64,000 nt of DNA from Actinophytocola gossypii (lineage in GTDB: Bacteria; Actinomycetota; Actinomycetes; Mycobacteriales; Pseudonocardiaceae), in the NCBI RefSeq assembly GCF_025165815.1, contig NZ_JAFFZE010000010.1, positions 124,001 through 188,000 on the forward strand. The letters are read 5' to 3'. The notes under the pieces are model-generated. The model searched no databases. It worked only from the letters and a program-made list of their open reading frames with translations, and was not told the DNA's origin. Numbering within the stretch: position 1 is the first letter of the stretch; every line of letters begins with the position of its first letter. Both the position numbers and the translations under genes were made by a program. Shown here piece after piece: positions 16,497 through 26,884 of this stretch.

Positions 16497-18671
16497 GTGC
16501 AGCCCTGGCCTGGTTCCCCCTACCCGCTCGGCGCCACCTACGACGGCGCCGGCACCAACTTCGCGCTCTTCTCCGAGGTCGCGGAGCGGGTCGAGCTGTG
16601 CCTGTTCGACCCGTCCGGCGCCGAGACCCGCGTCAAGCTGCCGGAGGTCGACGGCTTCGTGTGGCACGGGTACCTGCCGAACGTGGGCCCTGGCCAGGAG
16701 TACGGCTACCGCGTGCACGGCCCGTACGAACCGCGCGACGGCGTGCGGTGCAACCCGAACAAGCTGCTGCTCGACCCGTACGCCAAGGCGGTCAGCGGCC
16801 ACGTCGACTGGGACGAGTCGGTGTTCGGCTACCCGTTCGGCAAGCCGGACCAGCGCAACGACGCCGACTCAGCCATGCACACCACGCGCGGCGTGGTGAT
16901 CAACCCGTTCTTCGACTGGGCCACCGACCGGCCGCCGAACATCCCGTACAACGAGTCGGTCATCTACGAGGCGCACGTACGCGGCCTCACCAAGCTGCAC
17001 CCGGAGATCCCGGAGGAGATGCGCGGCACCTACTCCGGCCTGGCGCACCCGGTGATGATCGAGTACCTGCTCGACATGGGCGTCACCGCCGTTGAGCTGA
17101 TGCCGGTGCACCAGTTCCTGCACGACCACGGGCTCACCGAGCGCGGGCTGTCGAACTACTGGGGCTACAACACGATCGCCTACCTCGCCCCGCACGACGG
17201 GTACGCGGCGGCCAACACGATGCCGGGCAGCCAGGTCCAGGAGTTCAAGGCGATGGTCCGCGCGCTGCACGAGGCCGGCATCGAGGTGATCCTCGACGTG
17301 GTCTACAACCACACCGCGGAGGGCAACCACCTCGGCCCCACGCTGTCCATGCGCGGCATCGACAACGAGTCCTACTACCGCCTGGTGGAGGACGACCGCC
17401 GCTACTACATGGACTACACGGGCACCGGCAACTCGCTGAACGTACGCAGCCCGCACACCCTGCAGCTGATCATGGACTCGCTGCGGTACTGGGTCACCGA
17501 GATGCACGTGGACGGTTTCCGGTTCGACCTCGCCGCGACGCTGGCCCGCGAGTTCTACGACGTCGACCGCCTGTCCACGTTCTTCGACCTGGTGCAGCAG
17601 GATCCGGTGATCAGCCAGGTCAAGCTGATCGCCGAGCCGTGGGACGTCGGCCCCGGCGGCTACCAGGTCGGCAACTTCCCTCCACTGTGGACGGAGTGGA
17701 ACGGGAAGTACCGGGACACGGTGCGCGACTTCTGGCGCGGCGAGCCGTCCACGCTCGGCGAGTTCGCCTCCCGCATCACCGGTTCGTCGGACCTCTACAA
17801 GGACGACGGCCGCCGCCCGTACGCGTCGATCAACTTCGTCACCGCGCACGACGGCTTCACCCTCAACGACCTGGTCTCCTACAACGAGAAGCACAACGAG
17901 GCCAACGGCGAGGGCAACCGCGACGGCGCCGACGACAACCGGTCGTGGAACTGCGGCACCGAGGGCCCCACCGACGACGAGAAGATCCTCGACCTCCGGG
18001 CCCGCCAGCGCCGGAACCTGCTCGCGACCCTCCTGCTGTCCCAGGGTGTGCCGATGCTCCTGCACGGCGACGAGCTCGGCCGCACCCAGCAGGGCAACAA
18101 CAACGGCTACTGCCAGGACAACGAGCTGTCCTGGGTCGACTGGTCTTTGCTGGAAACCAACGGCGACCTGGTCGACTTCACCGGCGCCGTGATCGCGTTA
18201 AGACACAACCACCCGGTGTTCCGGCGGCGCCGCTTCTTCAACGGCCGCCCGATCCGCCGAGGCGACGAGCTCCGGGACATCGCCTGGTTCACCCCGTCGG
18301 GCGAGGAGATGTCCGAACAGGACTGGGAGTCGGGGTTCGGCCGCAGCATCATGGTCTTCCTCAACGGCGACGGCATCCCCGACCTGGACCGCCGAGGCGA
18401 CCGCGTCACCGACGACTCGTTCCTCCTCTGCTTCAACGCCCACCACGACGACATCGACATGACCCTCCCCGACCCCGACTACGGCGCCGAGTGGACAGTC
18501 GTAGTCGACACCGCCACCGGCGAAGTCTCCTCCGACTCAGGAGGAGGCGTGGTGGTAGGCGTAGTAGCCGGCGAAACCCCCTCCAGCCCCAAAACAGCCA
18601 AGGCGAGCACCAACCTCACCGTCACCGGCCGTTCGCTCCTGGTCCTCCAACGCACCGCCCAACCAACCTGA
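16497..18671 (+). CDS. glgX: Glycogen debranching enzyme GlgX (GH13)
   Basis: 724 aa. Hydrolyses alpha-1,6 branches of phosphorylase-limited glycogen. An N-terminal CBM48-like domain ([20 protein letters not shown]) precedes the barrel. Catalytic residues: [11 protein letters not shown] (Asp), [12 protein letters not shown] (Glu), [11 protein letters not shown] (Asp). GTG 16497 has GAGGAG upstream. The last about 50 codons become Val/Gly/Ser-rich and codon use drifts toward the C/A-rich repeat array that follows. Confidence 0.95.
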   Translation: MQPWPGSPYPLGATYDGAGTNFALFSEVAERVELCLFDPSGAETRVKLPEVDGFVWHGYLPNVGPGQEYGYRVHGPYEPRDGVRCNPNKLLLDPYAKAVSGHVDWDESVFGYPFGKPDQRNDADSAMHTTRGVVINPFFDWATDRPPNIPYNESVIYEAHVRGLTKLHPEIPEEMRGTYSGLAHPVMIEYLLDMGVTAVELMPVHQFLHDHGLTERGLSNYWGYNTIAYLAPHDGYAAANTMPGSQVQEFKAMVRALHEAGIEVILDVVYNHTAEGNHLGPTLSMRGIDNESYYRLVEDDRRYYMDYTGTGNSLNVRSPHTLQLIMDSLRYWVTEMHVDGFRFDLAATLAREFYDVDRLSTFFDLVQQDPVISQVKLIAEPWDVGPGGYQVGNFPPLWTEWNGKYRDTVRDFWRGEPSTLGEFASRITGSSDLYKDDGRRPYASINFVTAHDGFTLNDLVSYNEKHNEANGEGNRDGADDNRSWNCGTEGPTDDEKILDLRARQRRNLLATLLLSQGVPMLLHGDELGRTQQGNNNGYCQDNELSWVDWSLLETNGDLVDFTGAVIALRHNHPVFRRRRFFNGRPIRRGDELRDIAWFTPSGEEMSEQDWESGFGRSIMVFLNGDGIPDLDRRGDRVTDDSFLLCFNAHHDDIDMTLPDPDYGAEWTVVVDTATGEVSSDSGGGVVVGVVAGETPSSPKTAKASTNLTVTGRSLLVLQRTAQPT

Positions 18672-19285
18672 CCACGCGCCCGATTCATCCGCGCTCGTCC
18701 CAACCCACGCACAGCCGCCCATGCACAGCCCAACCCACGCACCGCCGCCCCGCGCACCACCGCCCAACCACGCACAGCCGCCCACGCGTTGCCCAACCCA
18801 CGCACCCGCCCAACCACGCACAACCGCCCACATAGCCCAACCCACGCACCCGCCCAACCACGCACAACCGCCCACATAGCCCAACCCACGCACCCGCCCA
18901 ACCACGCACAACCGCCCACACACAGCCCGACCCACGCACCCGCCCACAACCGCCCACGCATAGCCCAATTCACGCACCCGCCCAACCCAGGCGCAGCCGC
19001 CGACGCACCGCCCAACCACCCACCGCCGCCCGCGCACAACCCAAACACTCACCGCCGCCCCGCGCACCGCCCAACCCACGCACAGCCACTTACGCAGCCG
19101 CCCAGCCACCCACAACCGCCGACGCTCAGCCCAACCACGCACAACCGCCCAACCCCTCGCACCGTCACCCACGCACCGCCCAACCCCACGCACCACCGCC
19201 CACGCTCAGCACAACCCACGCACCCGCTCCCCGACCACAACCCGCAGCCGACCACGCCGACTCCGTCCAACCCGAGGTAACTCGC
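18672..19285. repeat. C/A-rich degenerate repeat array between glgX and treY
   Basis: About 610 bp almost without G or T on the + strand, made of variants of CCCAACCCACGCACCCGCCC and CACGCACAACCGCCCAC. A 44-bp unit starting at 18815 repeats exactly at 18859 and partly at 18903. Open frames across it on both strands give only Gly/Trp/Val or His/Pro/Thr low-complexity peptides, so it is not read as coding. The + transcript would be C-rich, G-poor and unstructured; the other strand has runs of GGG. Confidence 0.88.
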
Positions 19286-21529
19286 GTGACCCACGTGCCC
19301 AGCTCCACCTACCGCGTCCAGGTGCGACCCACCTTCGACCTCGACGCCACCGCCTCGCTGGTGACCTACCTGCACCGCCTCGGCGTCGGCGCCGTCTACA
19401 CCTCGCCCCTTCTCGCCGCCGCTCCCGGCTCGACCCACGGCTACGACGTCGTCGACCCCACCCGCGCCAACCCGGAGCTCGGCGGGGAGTCCGCCCGCCG
19501 CGGGCTCGTCACCGCCGCTCGCGAACACGGGCTCGGGCTCGTCGTCGACCTCGTGCCCAACCACATGTCCGTCGAGGTCCCCGCAGCCAACCCCTGGTGG
19601 TGGGACGTCCTCACCCACGGCCCGGAGTCGGCCTTCGCCGGGTACTTCGACATCGACTGGTCCCGCGGCCCGATCCTGCTCCCCGTCCTGGGCGACGAGG
19701 GCGCGCTCGAACTGCGCGACGACCGCCTCGCCTACTACGAGCACGAGTTCCCCATCACCCCCGGCACCGGCGACGGCACGCCCGCCGAGGTCCACGAACG
19801 CCAGCACTACCGCCTCGTCCACTGGCGCCGCGGCAACGCCGAGCTCACCTACCGCCGGTTCTTCGACATCACCTCGCTCGCGGCCGTCCGCGTCGAGGAT
19901 CCCGCCGTGTTCGACGCCACCCACGCCGAGGTCCTCCGCTGGGTCCGCGCGGGCGAGGTCGACGGCCTGCGCATCGACCACCCCGACGGCCTCGCCGACC
20001 CCGGCGGCTACTTCGCCCGCCTCCGCGACGCCGCCGACTGCTGGCTCGTCGTGGAGAAGATCCTCGCCCCCGGTGAGGAACTTCCCGCCTCCTGGCCGGT
20101 CCACGGCACCACCGGCTACGACGCCCTCCGCCAGGTCTGCGGCGTCTTCGTCGACCCGAGCGGCGAGCCCGCGCTCACCGAGCTGGCCGCCGCACCCGAC
20201 TTCGCCGTCGAGGAGGCCCGCAGCCGCCGCATGATCACCGACCGCTCGCTGGTCGCCGAGCTGCGCCGGATCGCCGCGCTCGCCCCGGACGTGCCAGAGG
20301 ACGCCGTCGCCGAGCTGATGGTCGCGTTCCCCGTGTACCGCTCCTACCTCCCCGAGGGCCTCGCGCACTGGACCGCCGCCGTCGACACCGCCCGCGCACG
20401 CCGCCCCGACCTCGCCGACGCGCTCACCCGGCTCGACCGGGCCGTCCGCGACGACCCGGACGGCGAGCTGGCCACCCGCGTCCAGCAGACCTCCGGCATG
20501 GTCGTGGCCAAGGGCGACGAGGACACCGCCTTCTACCGCTACCCCCGCCTCACCGCGCTCAACGAGGTCGGCGGCGACCCCACCCGCTTCGGCGTCACCC
20601 CGGCCGAGTTCCACGCCGGCGCCGCCGCCCGCGAAGCCGGCTGGCCGGCGGGCATGACCGCACTGTCCACCCACGACACCAAGCGCTCCGAGGACGTCCG
20701 GGCCCGGCTCGCGGTCCTCGCCGAGGTACCGCACGAGTTCGCCGCCGCCGTGCGCCGTTGGTCGGCCAGGCACCCGCTCGGCGAACCGACGCTGGAGCTA
20801 CTGGCCTGGCAGTCCCTCGTCGGCGCCTGGCCGATCACAGCGGACCGGCTCGCCGCCTACCTCGACAAGGCCGCCAAGGAGGCCAAGCTCCGCACCAGCT
20901 GGGTCGACCACGACGAGCCGTTCGAGGCCGCAGTCGCCGCCTGGCCCGCCGAGGTCATGGCCGACACCACCACCCGTGCCGACCTCGAGGCGTTCGTCGC
21001 CCGCGTCGCAGGCCCTGGCTGGTCCAACGCACTCGGCCAGAAGCTCCTGCACCTCACCGGCCCCGGCGTCCCGGACGTCTACCAGGGCACCGAGCTGTTC
21101 GACCTGTCCCTGGTCGACCCGGACAACCGCCGCCCGGTCGACTTCGCCGCCCGCGACGCCCTCCTCACCCGCCTCGAGGACGGCTGGCTGCCCGAGACCG
21201 TCGACGACACCGGCGCCGTCAAGCTGCACGTCGTCCGCACCGCCCTGCGCCTGCGCCGGGACCGGCCCGACCTGTTCACCGGCTACCGCCCGCTGCGCGC
21301 CGACGGTCCGGCCGCCGACCACGCGCTCGCGTTCGCCCGTTCCGGCGTGGTCGCGGTCGCCACCCGCCTGCCCGTCACGCTCTCCCGCACCGGCTGGCGG
21401 GACACCGTCCTCGCCCTGCCCCCCGGCCGCTGGACCGACCACCTCACCCGCCGGCCCGTCCCACCGGTCGTGCCGCTGGCCGACCTGCTCGACCGCTACC
21501 CCGTCGCCCTTCTGGTCGGAGAGCCGTGA
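19286..21529 (+). CDS. treY: Malto-oligosyltrehalose synthase (GH13)
   Basis: 747 aa. Converts the reducing-end alpha-1,4 bond of maltodextrins to alpha,alpha-1,1, giving maltooligosyl-trehalose. Family motifs: STYRVQVRPTFDLDA at the start, GYDVVDPTRANPELGG, VDGLRIDHPDGLADP (nucleophile Asp), LVVEKIL (Glu), STHDTKRSEDVRARL (Asp). GTG 19286 follows GAGGTAA. It overlaps treZ by one base (TGATG), so the two are translationally coupled. Confidence 0.94.
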   Translation: MTHVPSSTYRVQVRPTFDLDATASLVTYLHRLGVGAVYTSPLLAAAPGSTHGYDVVDPTRANPELGGESARRGLVTAAREHGLGLVVDLVPNHMSVEVPAANPWWWDVLTHGPESAFAGYFDIDWSRGPILLPVLGDEGALELRDDRLAYYEHEFPITPGTGDGTPAEVHERQHYRLVHWRRGNAELTYRRFFDITSLAAVRVEDPAVFDATHAEVLRWVRAGEVDGLRIDHPDGLADPGGYFARLRDAADCWLVVEKILAPGEELPASWPVHGTTGYDALRQVCGVFVDPSGEPALTELAAAPDFAVEEARSRRMITDRSLVAELRRIAALAPDVPEDAVAELMVAFPVYRSYLPEGLAHWTAAVDTARARRPDLADALTRLDRAVRDDPDGELATRVQQTSGMVVAKGDEDTAFYRYPRLTALNEVGGDPTRFGVTPAEFHAGAAAREAGWPAGMTALSTHDTKRSEDVRARLAVLAEVPHEFAAAVRRWSARHPLGEPTLELLAWQSLVGAWPITADRLAAYLDKAAKEAKLRTSWVDHDEPFEAAVAAWPAEVMADTTTRADLEAFVARVAGPGWSNALGQKLLHLTGPGVPDVYQGTELFDLSLVDPDNRRPVDFAARDALLTRLEDGWLPETVDDTGAVKLHVVRTALRLRRDRPDLFTGYRPLRADGPAADHALAFARSGVVAVATRLPVTLSRTGWRDTVLALPPGRWTDHLTRRPVPPVVPLADLLDRYPVALLVGEP

Positions 21530-23253
21530 TGACCGCCGAGCACTTCTCCGTCTGGGCCCCGCACCGCGACCGCGTGCGCCTCACCATCGGCCCCACCACC
21601 CACGCCATGGAACGCGACGACCACGGCTGGTGGCACGCCGAGATCCGGGGCGCCGGGGACGGCACCGACTACGCGTTCCTGCTCGACGACGACGAGACCC
21701 CACTGCCCGACCCCAGGTCCCGCTGGCAGCCCGCCGGCGTGCACGGCCCGTCCCGCCGCTACGACCACCGCGCGTTCGCCTGGTCCGACGCCGCCTGGAC
21801 CGGCCGGCAGCTCGCCGGCGGCGTCATCTACGAGCTGCACATCGGCACGTTCACCGAGCAGGGCACGTTCGACGCCGCGCTCGACCGCCTCGACCACCTG
21901 GTCGACCTCGGCGTCGACTTCGTCGAGGTACTGCCGGTCAACGCGTTCGACGGCACCGCGGGCTGGGGCTACGACGGCGTGCTGTGGGGCGCGGTGCACG
22001 ACCCGTACGGCGGCCCGGACGCCTTCAAACGGTTCGTCGACGCCTGCCACGCCCGTGGCCTCGCCGTACTGCTCGACGTCGTCTACAACCACCTCGGGCC
22101 GTCCGGCGCGTACCTCGACCGGTTCGGCCCGTACTTCGCCGGCAGCACGATCTGGGGCCCGGCGCTGAACCTCGACGGCCCCGACTCCGACGAGGTCCGC
22201 CGCTACGTCATCGACAACGCGCTGAGCTGGCTGCGCGACTACCACCTCGACGGGCTGCGGCTCGACGCCGTGCACGCCCTGGTCGACCGGGGCGCCACCC
22301 ACCTGCTGGAGGAGCTCGCCGACGAGGTCGACGCCCTCGCGGCCGGCCTGCGCCGACCACTGCACCTCATCGCCGAGTCCGACCTGAACGACCCGAAGCT
22401 GGTGACCTCCCGCGACGCCGGCGGCTACGGTCTGGCCGCCCAGTGGTGCGACGACCTGCACCACGCCCTGCACGTCGCCCTCACCGGCGAGACCGACGGC
22501 TACTACCGCGACTTCGGCCGGCCGGACGCCCTGCCGGACACGCTGCGCCGCGCCTTCTTCCACGCGGGCACCTGGTCGTCGTTCCGCCGCAGGACCCACG
22601 GCCGTCCGATCGACCCCCGCCGACACTCTGGCCACCGCTTCCTCTGCTACCTGCAGAACCACGACCAGATCGGCAACCGCGCCCAGGGCGACCGGATGAC
22701 CGCGACGATCCCCGCGGCCCGGATGCTCTGCGGCGCCGCCATCGTGCTGTGCTCGCCGTACACGCCGATGCTGTTCATGGGCGAGGAGTGGGCGGCGAGT
22801 TCCCCGTGGCAGTTCTTCGCCTCGTTCACCGACCCCGACCTGGCCACCGCGGTCCGCGACGGCCGCCGCAAGGAGTTCGCCGAGCACGGCTGGGGCGAGG
22901 CGGAAGTACCCGATCCCATGGACCCCGCGACCGTCACCCGCTCCACCCTGCCCTGGTCCGAGCTGAACGACCCGGCTCACCGAACGGTGTACGAGACCTA
23001 CCGCGCCCTGATCGCCCTCCGCCGCGCACACCCCGACCTGGCCGACCCAAGACTCGACCGCTTCCACGTGGACACCCACGACGCCTGCCTGGTCCTGCAC
23101 CGGGGCGACCGCCGCGTCGTGGTGAACCTCGGCGGCGCCTCGGCCACGATCCCGCTCGACCGGCCACCGGGCGAGCCGTTACTCGCGTCAACCGAACCGG
23201 AGGTGACCGGCACCCACGTCACGCTTCCCCCCGACACGTTCGCCGTCTTCTGA
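21529..23253 (+). CDS. treZ: Malto-oligosyltrehalose trehalohydrolase (GH13)
   Basis: 574 aa. Releases trehalose from the TreY product. N-terminal beta domain (FSVWAPHRDRVRLTI), barrel motifs GVIYELHIGTFT, LLDVVYNHLGPSG, DGLRLDAVHAL (Asp), LIAESDLND (Glu) and LQNHDQIGNRA (Asp); PWSELNDP near the C-terminus is typical of TreZ. Trehalose would serve as stress solute or reserve. The preceding treY, glgX and malQ supply substrate. Confidence 0.95.
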   Translation: MTAEHFSVWAPHRDRVRLTIGPTTHAMERDDHGWWHAEIRGAGDGTDYAFLLDDDETPLPDPRSRWQPAGVHGPSRRYDHRAFAWSDAAWTGRQLAGGVIYELHIGTFTEQGTFDAALDRLDHLVDLGVDFVEVLPVNAFDGTAGWGYDGVLWGAVHDPYGGPDAFKRFVDACHARGLAVLLDVVYNHLGPSGAYLDRFGPYFAGSTIWGPALNLDGPDSDEVRRYVIDNALSWLRDYHLDGLRLDAVHALVDRGATHLLEELADEVDALAAGLRRPLHLIAESDLNDPKLVTSRDAGGYGLAAQWCDDLHHALHVALTGETDGYYRDFGRPDALPDTLRRAFFHAGTWSSFRRRTHGRPIDPRRHSGHRFLCYLQNHDQIGNRAQGDRMTATIPAARMLCGAAIVLCSPYTPMLFMGEEWAASSPWQFFASFTDPDLATAVRDGRRKEFAEHGWGEAEVPDPMDPATVTRSTLPWSELNDPAHRTVYETYRALIALRRAHPDLADPRLDRFHVDTHDACLVLHRGDRRVVVNLGGASATIPLDRPPGEPLLASTEPEVTGTHVTLPPDTFAVF

Positions 23254-23304
23254 CGCCGGTTCCGACGACGAGCCCGCCGGCGCGCGTCGTGCCAGCATGG
23301 AGGC

Positions 23305-23529
23305 ATGGACGACAAGCAGATCGCGGCCCGCATCGGCGACCTGATCGCCGAGGAGCACGAGCTGGAACGCGGTGGCGACGCCGACACCGTGCGGCGCCGC
23401 GAACTCGAGGTGGAGCTCGACCAGTGCTGGGACCTCCTCCGGCAGCGTCGAGCCCGCCGCACCGCGGGCGAGAACCCCGACGACGCGGAAGCACGCCCCG
23501 GCAACGTCGTCGAGGGTTACCTGCAGTAA
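23305..23529 (+). CDS. DUF2630 family small protein
   Basis: 74 aa, highly charged and probably helical: EEHELERGG, RRRELEVELDQCWDLLRQRRARR, then an acidic segment ending VVEGYLQ, the usual DUF2630 architecture. ATGGAGG immediately precedes the start. Function unknown. It ends three bases before the convergent transporter gene. Confidence 0.85.
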   Translation: MDDKQIAARIGDLIAEEHELERGGDADTVRRRELEVELDQCWDLLRQRRARRTAGENPDDAEARPGNVVEGYLQ

Positions 23530-23532
23530 CCG

Positions 23533-24930
23533 TCACTCGGGCGGCAGCGCCGGCGCCGCAGCGCTACGCACCGTCGTCATCACGGGAACCGCCATCAGCG
23601 CTCCCGCGATGCCGGCCAACTCGGCCCCGACCGCCACCCCGACGATCACCGCGACCGGGTGCAGCCGCACCGACCGGCTCATCAGCAGCGGCTCGAGCAG
23701 GTTCCCCTCCAGCTGCTGCACCAACACCACGATCCCGACGACGATCAGCGCGATCACGGGTCCCTGGGTGACCAGCGCGACCAGCACCGCCACCAACCCC
23801 GACACGAACGCGCCGACCAACGGCACGAACGCGCCGAGGAACACCAGCCCCGCCAGCGGCAACACCAGCGGCACCCCGGTGATCCACAACCCGACCCCGA
23901 TCCCGACCGCGTCGATCAGGGCGACCACCAACGTCGTCCGCACGAACGAGGTGAGGTCGCGGAACGCGCGCCGTCCCCCGTCGAACACCCGCTCCCGAGT
24001 GGCCCGAGGAAGCGGCCGGAGCATCCCGCGCCACAGCCGCTCCCCGTCGTGCACGAAGAAGACCAGCAGGAAGACCGCGAGCGCGATCCCCGCCAGCAGC
24101 GTGCCCGCGGTGGAAAGGACACCCCACACCCCCGACATGAGGTTGGACTGGTTCCGCGCCACCCACTCCCGGCCGTCGGCGACCATCCGGTCGAGCTGTT
24201 CCCCGCTGATCCCGAGCCCGCCGAGCCAGCCGCGCAGCTGGTCGTAGCTCTCCGCCAACCGGGCTTCCAGGTCCGGCAACCCCCCGATGACCGACCCGAC
24301 CATGAACGCGATCAGCCCTCCGACAACGGCCAGCCCGCCCAGGACGACGAGCAGCGTCGCCAAGACCTTCGGCACCCCGCCCTCGGCGAGAAACCGCGCC
24401 CCCGGCGCCAGGAGCGCCGCCAACAACACCGCGACCGCCACCGAGACCGCCACGAGCGTGACCCGCCCCAACACCTGCCCCACAACCCACACCGCGACCG
24501 CCACGATCACCAACTGCGCGGCCCGAACAGCAAGCCGCCCGATCCACCCGTCCCCCCAACCCCACCGACGCTTCACCGCCGCCCCCGCCGAACGGCTCGC
24601 ACCCGCGCCTGCCCCACCAGCCGCATCCGCATCGGCCGCGCCACCGCCGCCCACATCAACTCCGCCGGCCACCCCGGCGCCAGCCGCCTGAGCCCTGCCC
24701 ACATCAACTCCGCCGGCCACCCCGGCGCCAGCCGCCTGAGCCCTGCCCGCATCGGCATCGCCAACCGAGCGTGAATCCGCCGCGTCAGTCCCGCCCGAGC
24801 CGACCCCATCGGCTCCGCCAGTCACCTCCCGGTCGGCTTCGCGACCGGGACCCGCGTCCTCCGCACCACCCGGACCGGTGTCGCGTCGTCGATCACCCGA
24901 GTCGGGCTCGTCGGGATCCACCGTCGTCAC
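23533..24930 (-). CDS. AI-2E family transporter (UPF0118) with low-complexity N-terminal tail
   Basis: 465-aa membrane protein. After a Gly/Ala/Asp-rich cytosolic tail (about 1-115) come paired hydrophobic segments and the conserved block around LVPLVGAFVSGLVAVLVALV and GNLLEPLLMSRSVRLHPVAVI, typical of the AI-2E exporter family (autoinducer or Na+/H+ export; substrate unclear). The tail carries an exact in-frame 48-bp duplication (24650-24745). GTG 24930 overlaps the upstream gene's stop (GTGA). Confidence 0.88.
   Translation of the reverse strand: MTTVDPDEPDSGDRRRDTGPGGAEDAGPGREADREVTGGADGVGSGGTDAADSRSVGDADAGRAQAAGAGVAGGVDVGRAQAAGAGVAGGVDVGGGGAADADAAGGAGAGASRSAGAAVKRRWGWGDGWIGRLAVRAAQLVIVAVAVWVVGQVLGRVTLVAVSVAVAVLLAALLAPGARFLAEGGVPKVLATLLVVLGGLAVVGGLIAFMVGSVIGGLPDLEARLAESYDQLRGWLGGLGISGEQLDRMVADGREWVARNQSNLMSGVWGVLSTAGTLLAGIALAVFLLVFFVHDGERLWRGMLRPLPRATRERVFDGGRRAFRDLTSFVRTTLVVALIDAVGIGVGLWITGVPLVLPLAGLVFLGAFVPLVGAFVSGLVAVLVALVTQGPVIALIVVGIVVLVQQLEGNLLEPLLMSRSVRLHPVAVIVGVAVGAELAGIAGALMAVPVMTTVRSAAAPALPPE
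24650..24745. repeat. Two exact tandem 48-bp copies inside the AI-2E gene
   Basis: CCCACATCAACTCCGCCGGC and the following 28 bases repeat with a 48-bp offset (24650 and 24698). The period is a multiple of three, so it adds 16 residues (GRAQAAGAGVAGGVDV twice) without breaking the frame. Copies are identical, suggesting recent slippage. Confidence 0.9.
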
Positions 24931-25742
24931 CCGCTCTCGCGGGGTTCCACCTGCGCCAGTACGCCGATGTGGTCGCTGCCCCACGCCCCGGCGACCGCTC
25001 CCGCGAACACCCGGTCGCACTCCACCACCCGCATCGTCGGGCCCTCGCGACCGCAGCGCACCAGGAGGTAGTCGATGCGGCGGTCCAGGTCCGCCTGCCA
25101 GTGCGCCTCCATCAGCGGGTTGACCGACGGCGCGAACGTCGCGCCCGGTTCGCCACCGTGCGTGAGTTCCCAGGCGTCCCGGTAGCTCACGCTCGTTCCG
25201 TCCAGTGAGTGCAGACCGCGCCAGAAGCGCACCGACGACGCGTCCGGCATCGCGTCGAAGTCGCCGCCCAGGAGCACGTGCTGCCCGGTCCGCTCGACGA
25301 TCTCCTCCACGAACCGGGCGGTCCGCACCGCCTGCACCTCGCGCTCGTACTCCACGTTCGTCGGCCACGACGGCTTGTGGTTCACCAGGAGTAACGGCTC
25401 CTCCGCGCGGTCCCACCGCACGTCGACGACGAGCGCACCGGCCGGGAAGTCCACCGTCCGCGCCCCCACCCGCAGGTCGATCTCGCGCTGCGCGCCCAGC
25501 GGCCACCGGCTCGCGATCGAGATCCCGGACCCGATCTCACCCGTGATGTCCCGGTGTGACTGGTGCGCCACGTGGTAGCCGTCCCCCAGCACGTCGACCA
25601 CCTGGTCGTAGTCGCCGGTGACGACGGCCTCCTGGAACAGCACCAGATCCGGCGCGAGCTCGCCGAACCCCGCCTGCAGCACCGCCCGTCGCGACTCCCA
25701 GTCCTGCTGGCGGCCGAGAATGTTCTGCGTGATCACGCGCAT
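24927..25742 (-). CDS. Endonuclease/exonuclease/phosphatase family protein
   Basis: 271 aa, DNase I-like fold. Motifs: ITQNILG (Asn), LVLFQEAVV (metal Glu), LLVNHKPS (His), LLGGDFDAMPD (Asp), and GSDHIGVLAQV at the C-terminus (Asp-His). ATG 25742 is preferred over an in-frame TTG 33 bases upstream; neither has a clear ribosome site. Could be a nuclease or a phosphodiesterase on small substrates. Its stop overlaps the AI-2E start. Confidence 0.85.
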   Translation of the reverse strand: MRVITQNILGRQQDWESRRAVLQAGFGELAPDLVLFQEAVVTGDYDQVVDVLGDGYHVAHQSHRDITGEIGSGISIASRWPLGAQREIDLRVGARTVDFPAGALVVDVRWDRAEEPLLLVNHKPSWPTNVEYEREVQAVRTARFVEEIVERTGQHVLLGGDFDAMPDASSVRFWRGLHSLDGTSVSYRDAWELTHGGEPGATFAPSVNPLMEAHWQADLDRRIDYLLVRCGREGPTMRVVECDRVFAGAVAGAWGSDHIGVLAQVEPRESG

Positions 25743-25780
25743 GCCGTACGCATAGCCCGATCGTGAGCCGGGCAAACCGG

Positions 25781-26884
25781 TTACTCCGTCGAGGACGGTC
25801 GCCGGCCGATCCTCGGCAGCACCGCGCGGGCCTCCTCGTGCCGCAGCCCGGTCGCCTGCAGCAGGTCGACCGCGACCGACCGGAGCTGTGCGGCCACCAC
25901 CTGCGCGGAGAACCCGCCCCCGGCCAGCCGCGGGGCGTCGACCGACGACCCGGCGTTCCCCAGTTCCTCCCGCACCTCGCTCATGTCCTGCCCGAGCCGG
26001 TCACGGAGCGACGCGGCGGCGTCGGCGAGCTGCCGCAGTCCGGCCGGGATCGCGGCGGGCACGGGCTCGCCGTCGACGAGCGCGGACCGGGTGCGCCGCA
26101 ACAGCACCCGGCAGTTGCGCAACGCGTGGTCCAGCGGCTCGTAGGCGTCCACATAGGAGCGGAGGAGCCGGCGCTGCCGTCGGTGCAGCGGTGAGATGGC
26201 GAGGATGTCCCTGGCGGTCCGCAGGGCGTCGCGGTAGTCGTCGATGGGCTGCTGGGTCCTGATCCCGCGCAGCGCCCGGTAGGCGAGGTCCGGGTCGCGC
26301 CGGTCGATGGCGTCGGCGGCGCTGGTCAACGCGTTGATGAGGGTGTTGACCATCAGCCGCGCGTGCCGCCGGGCGATCTCCGGCGGGTTGCCGGGCAGCA
26401 GCGCGACGGCCGCGAGCCCGAGCAGGCCGCCGATGAGCGCGTCCACCATCCGGTCGAACCCGCCGGTGCCGCCGGGCGGCAACAGGGTCGCGACGAGCAC
26501 CGCGGAGGATCCGGCCTGGACGGTGATCAGCGGGCCGCCGTCGAGCAGCACGGCCGCGGTCATCGCGAGCGTCACGACCAGCACGATCTGCCACGCGCCG
26601 GTGCCGATGGTGTAGACGAGCAGGTCACCGACACCGATGCCGACGCTCACGCCGACCACGAGCTCGACCACCCGACGAAGCCGCTGCTGCCCGAGCCCGA
26701 CCCCGATGGAGATCAACACCGCGATCGGCGCGAAGAACGGCCGAGGGTGCCCGAACACGTTGGTGGCCACGAACCAGGCCAACCCGGCGGCGATCCCGCA
26801 CTGGAGAATGGGCAACGCCATCAGCCGCAGCCGGCGCATCCGCCGCCGCCCCGCGCTCCGAACCCGCACCCCGGTCACCCGCAC
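25781..26884 (-). CDS. FUSC-family membrane protein (aromatic acid exporter-like)
   Basis: 367 aa. About six hydrophobic segments in residues 20-170 with HPRPFFAPIAVLISIGVGLGQQ, RRVVELVVGVSVGIGVGD and LIGGLLGLAAVALLPGNP, typical of the FUSC/ArAE membrane half. The C-terminal half is a soluble helical domain. The GTG at 26884 has a -10-like TAGCCT eight bases before it and no ribosome site; ATG 26839 is an alternative. Substrate unknown. Confidence 0.78.
   Translation of the reverse strand: MRVTGVRVRSAGRRRMRRLRLMALPILQCGIAAGLAWFVATNVFGHPRPFFAPIAVLISIGVGLGQQRLRRVVELVVGVSVGIGVGDLLVYTIGTGAWQIVLVVTLAMTAAVLLDGGPLITVQAGSSAVLVATLLPPGGTGGFDRMVDALIGGLLGLAAVALLPGNPPEIARRHARLMVNTLINALTSAADAIDRRDPDLAYRALRGIRTQQPIDDYRDALRTARDILAISPLHRRQRRLLRSYVDAYEPLDHALRNCRVLLRRTRSALVDGEPVPAAIPAGLRQLADAAASLRDRLGQDMSEVREELGNAGSSVDAPRLAGGGFSAQVVAAQLRSVAVDLLQATGLRHEEARAVLPRIGRRPSSTE

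Noticed and set aside
18792-18945. CRISPR or minisatellite coding repeat
   Set aside because: The 44-bp units have no spacers and degenerate at both ends; composition explains the open frames.
18479-19280. Long open frames across the repeat array on both strands (Gly/Trp/Val-rich or His/Pro/Thr-rich)
   Set aside because: They arise from the C/A-rich repeats, overlap glgX, lack ribosome sites and give only low-complexity peptide.
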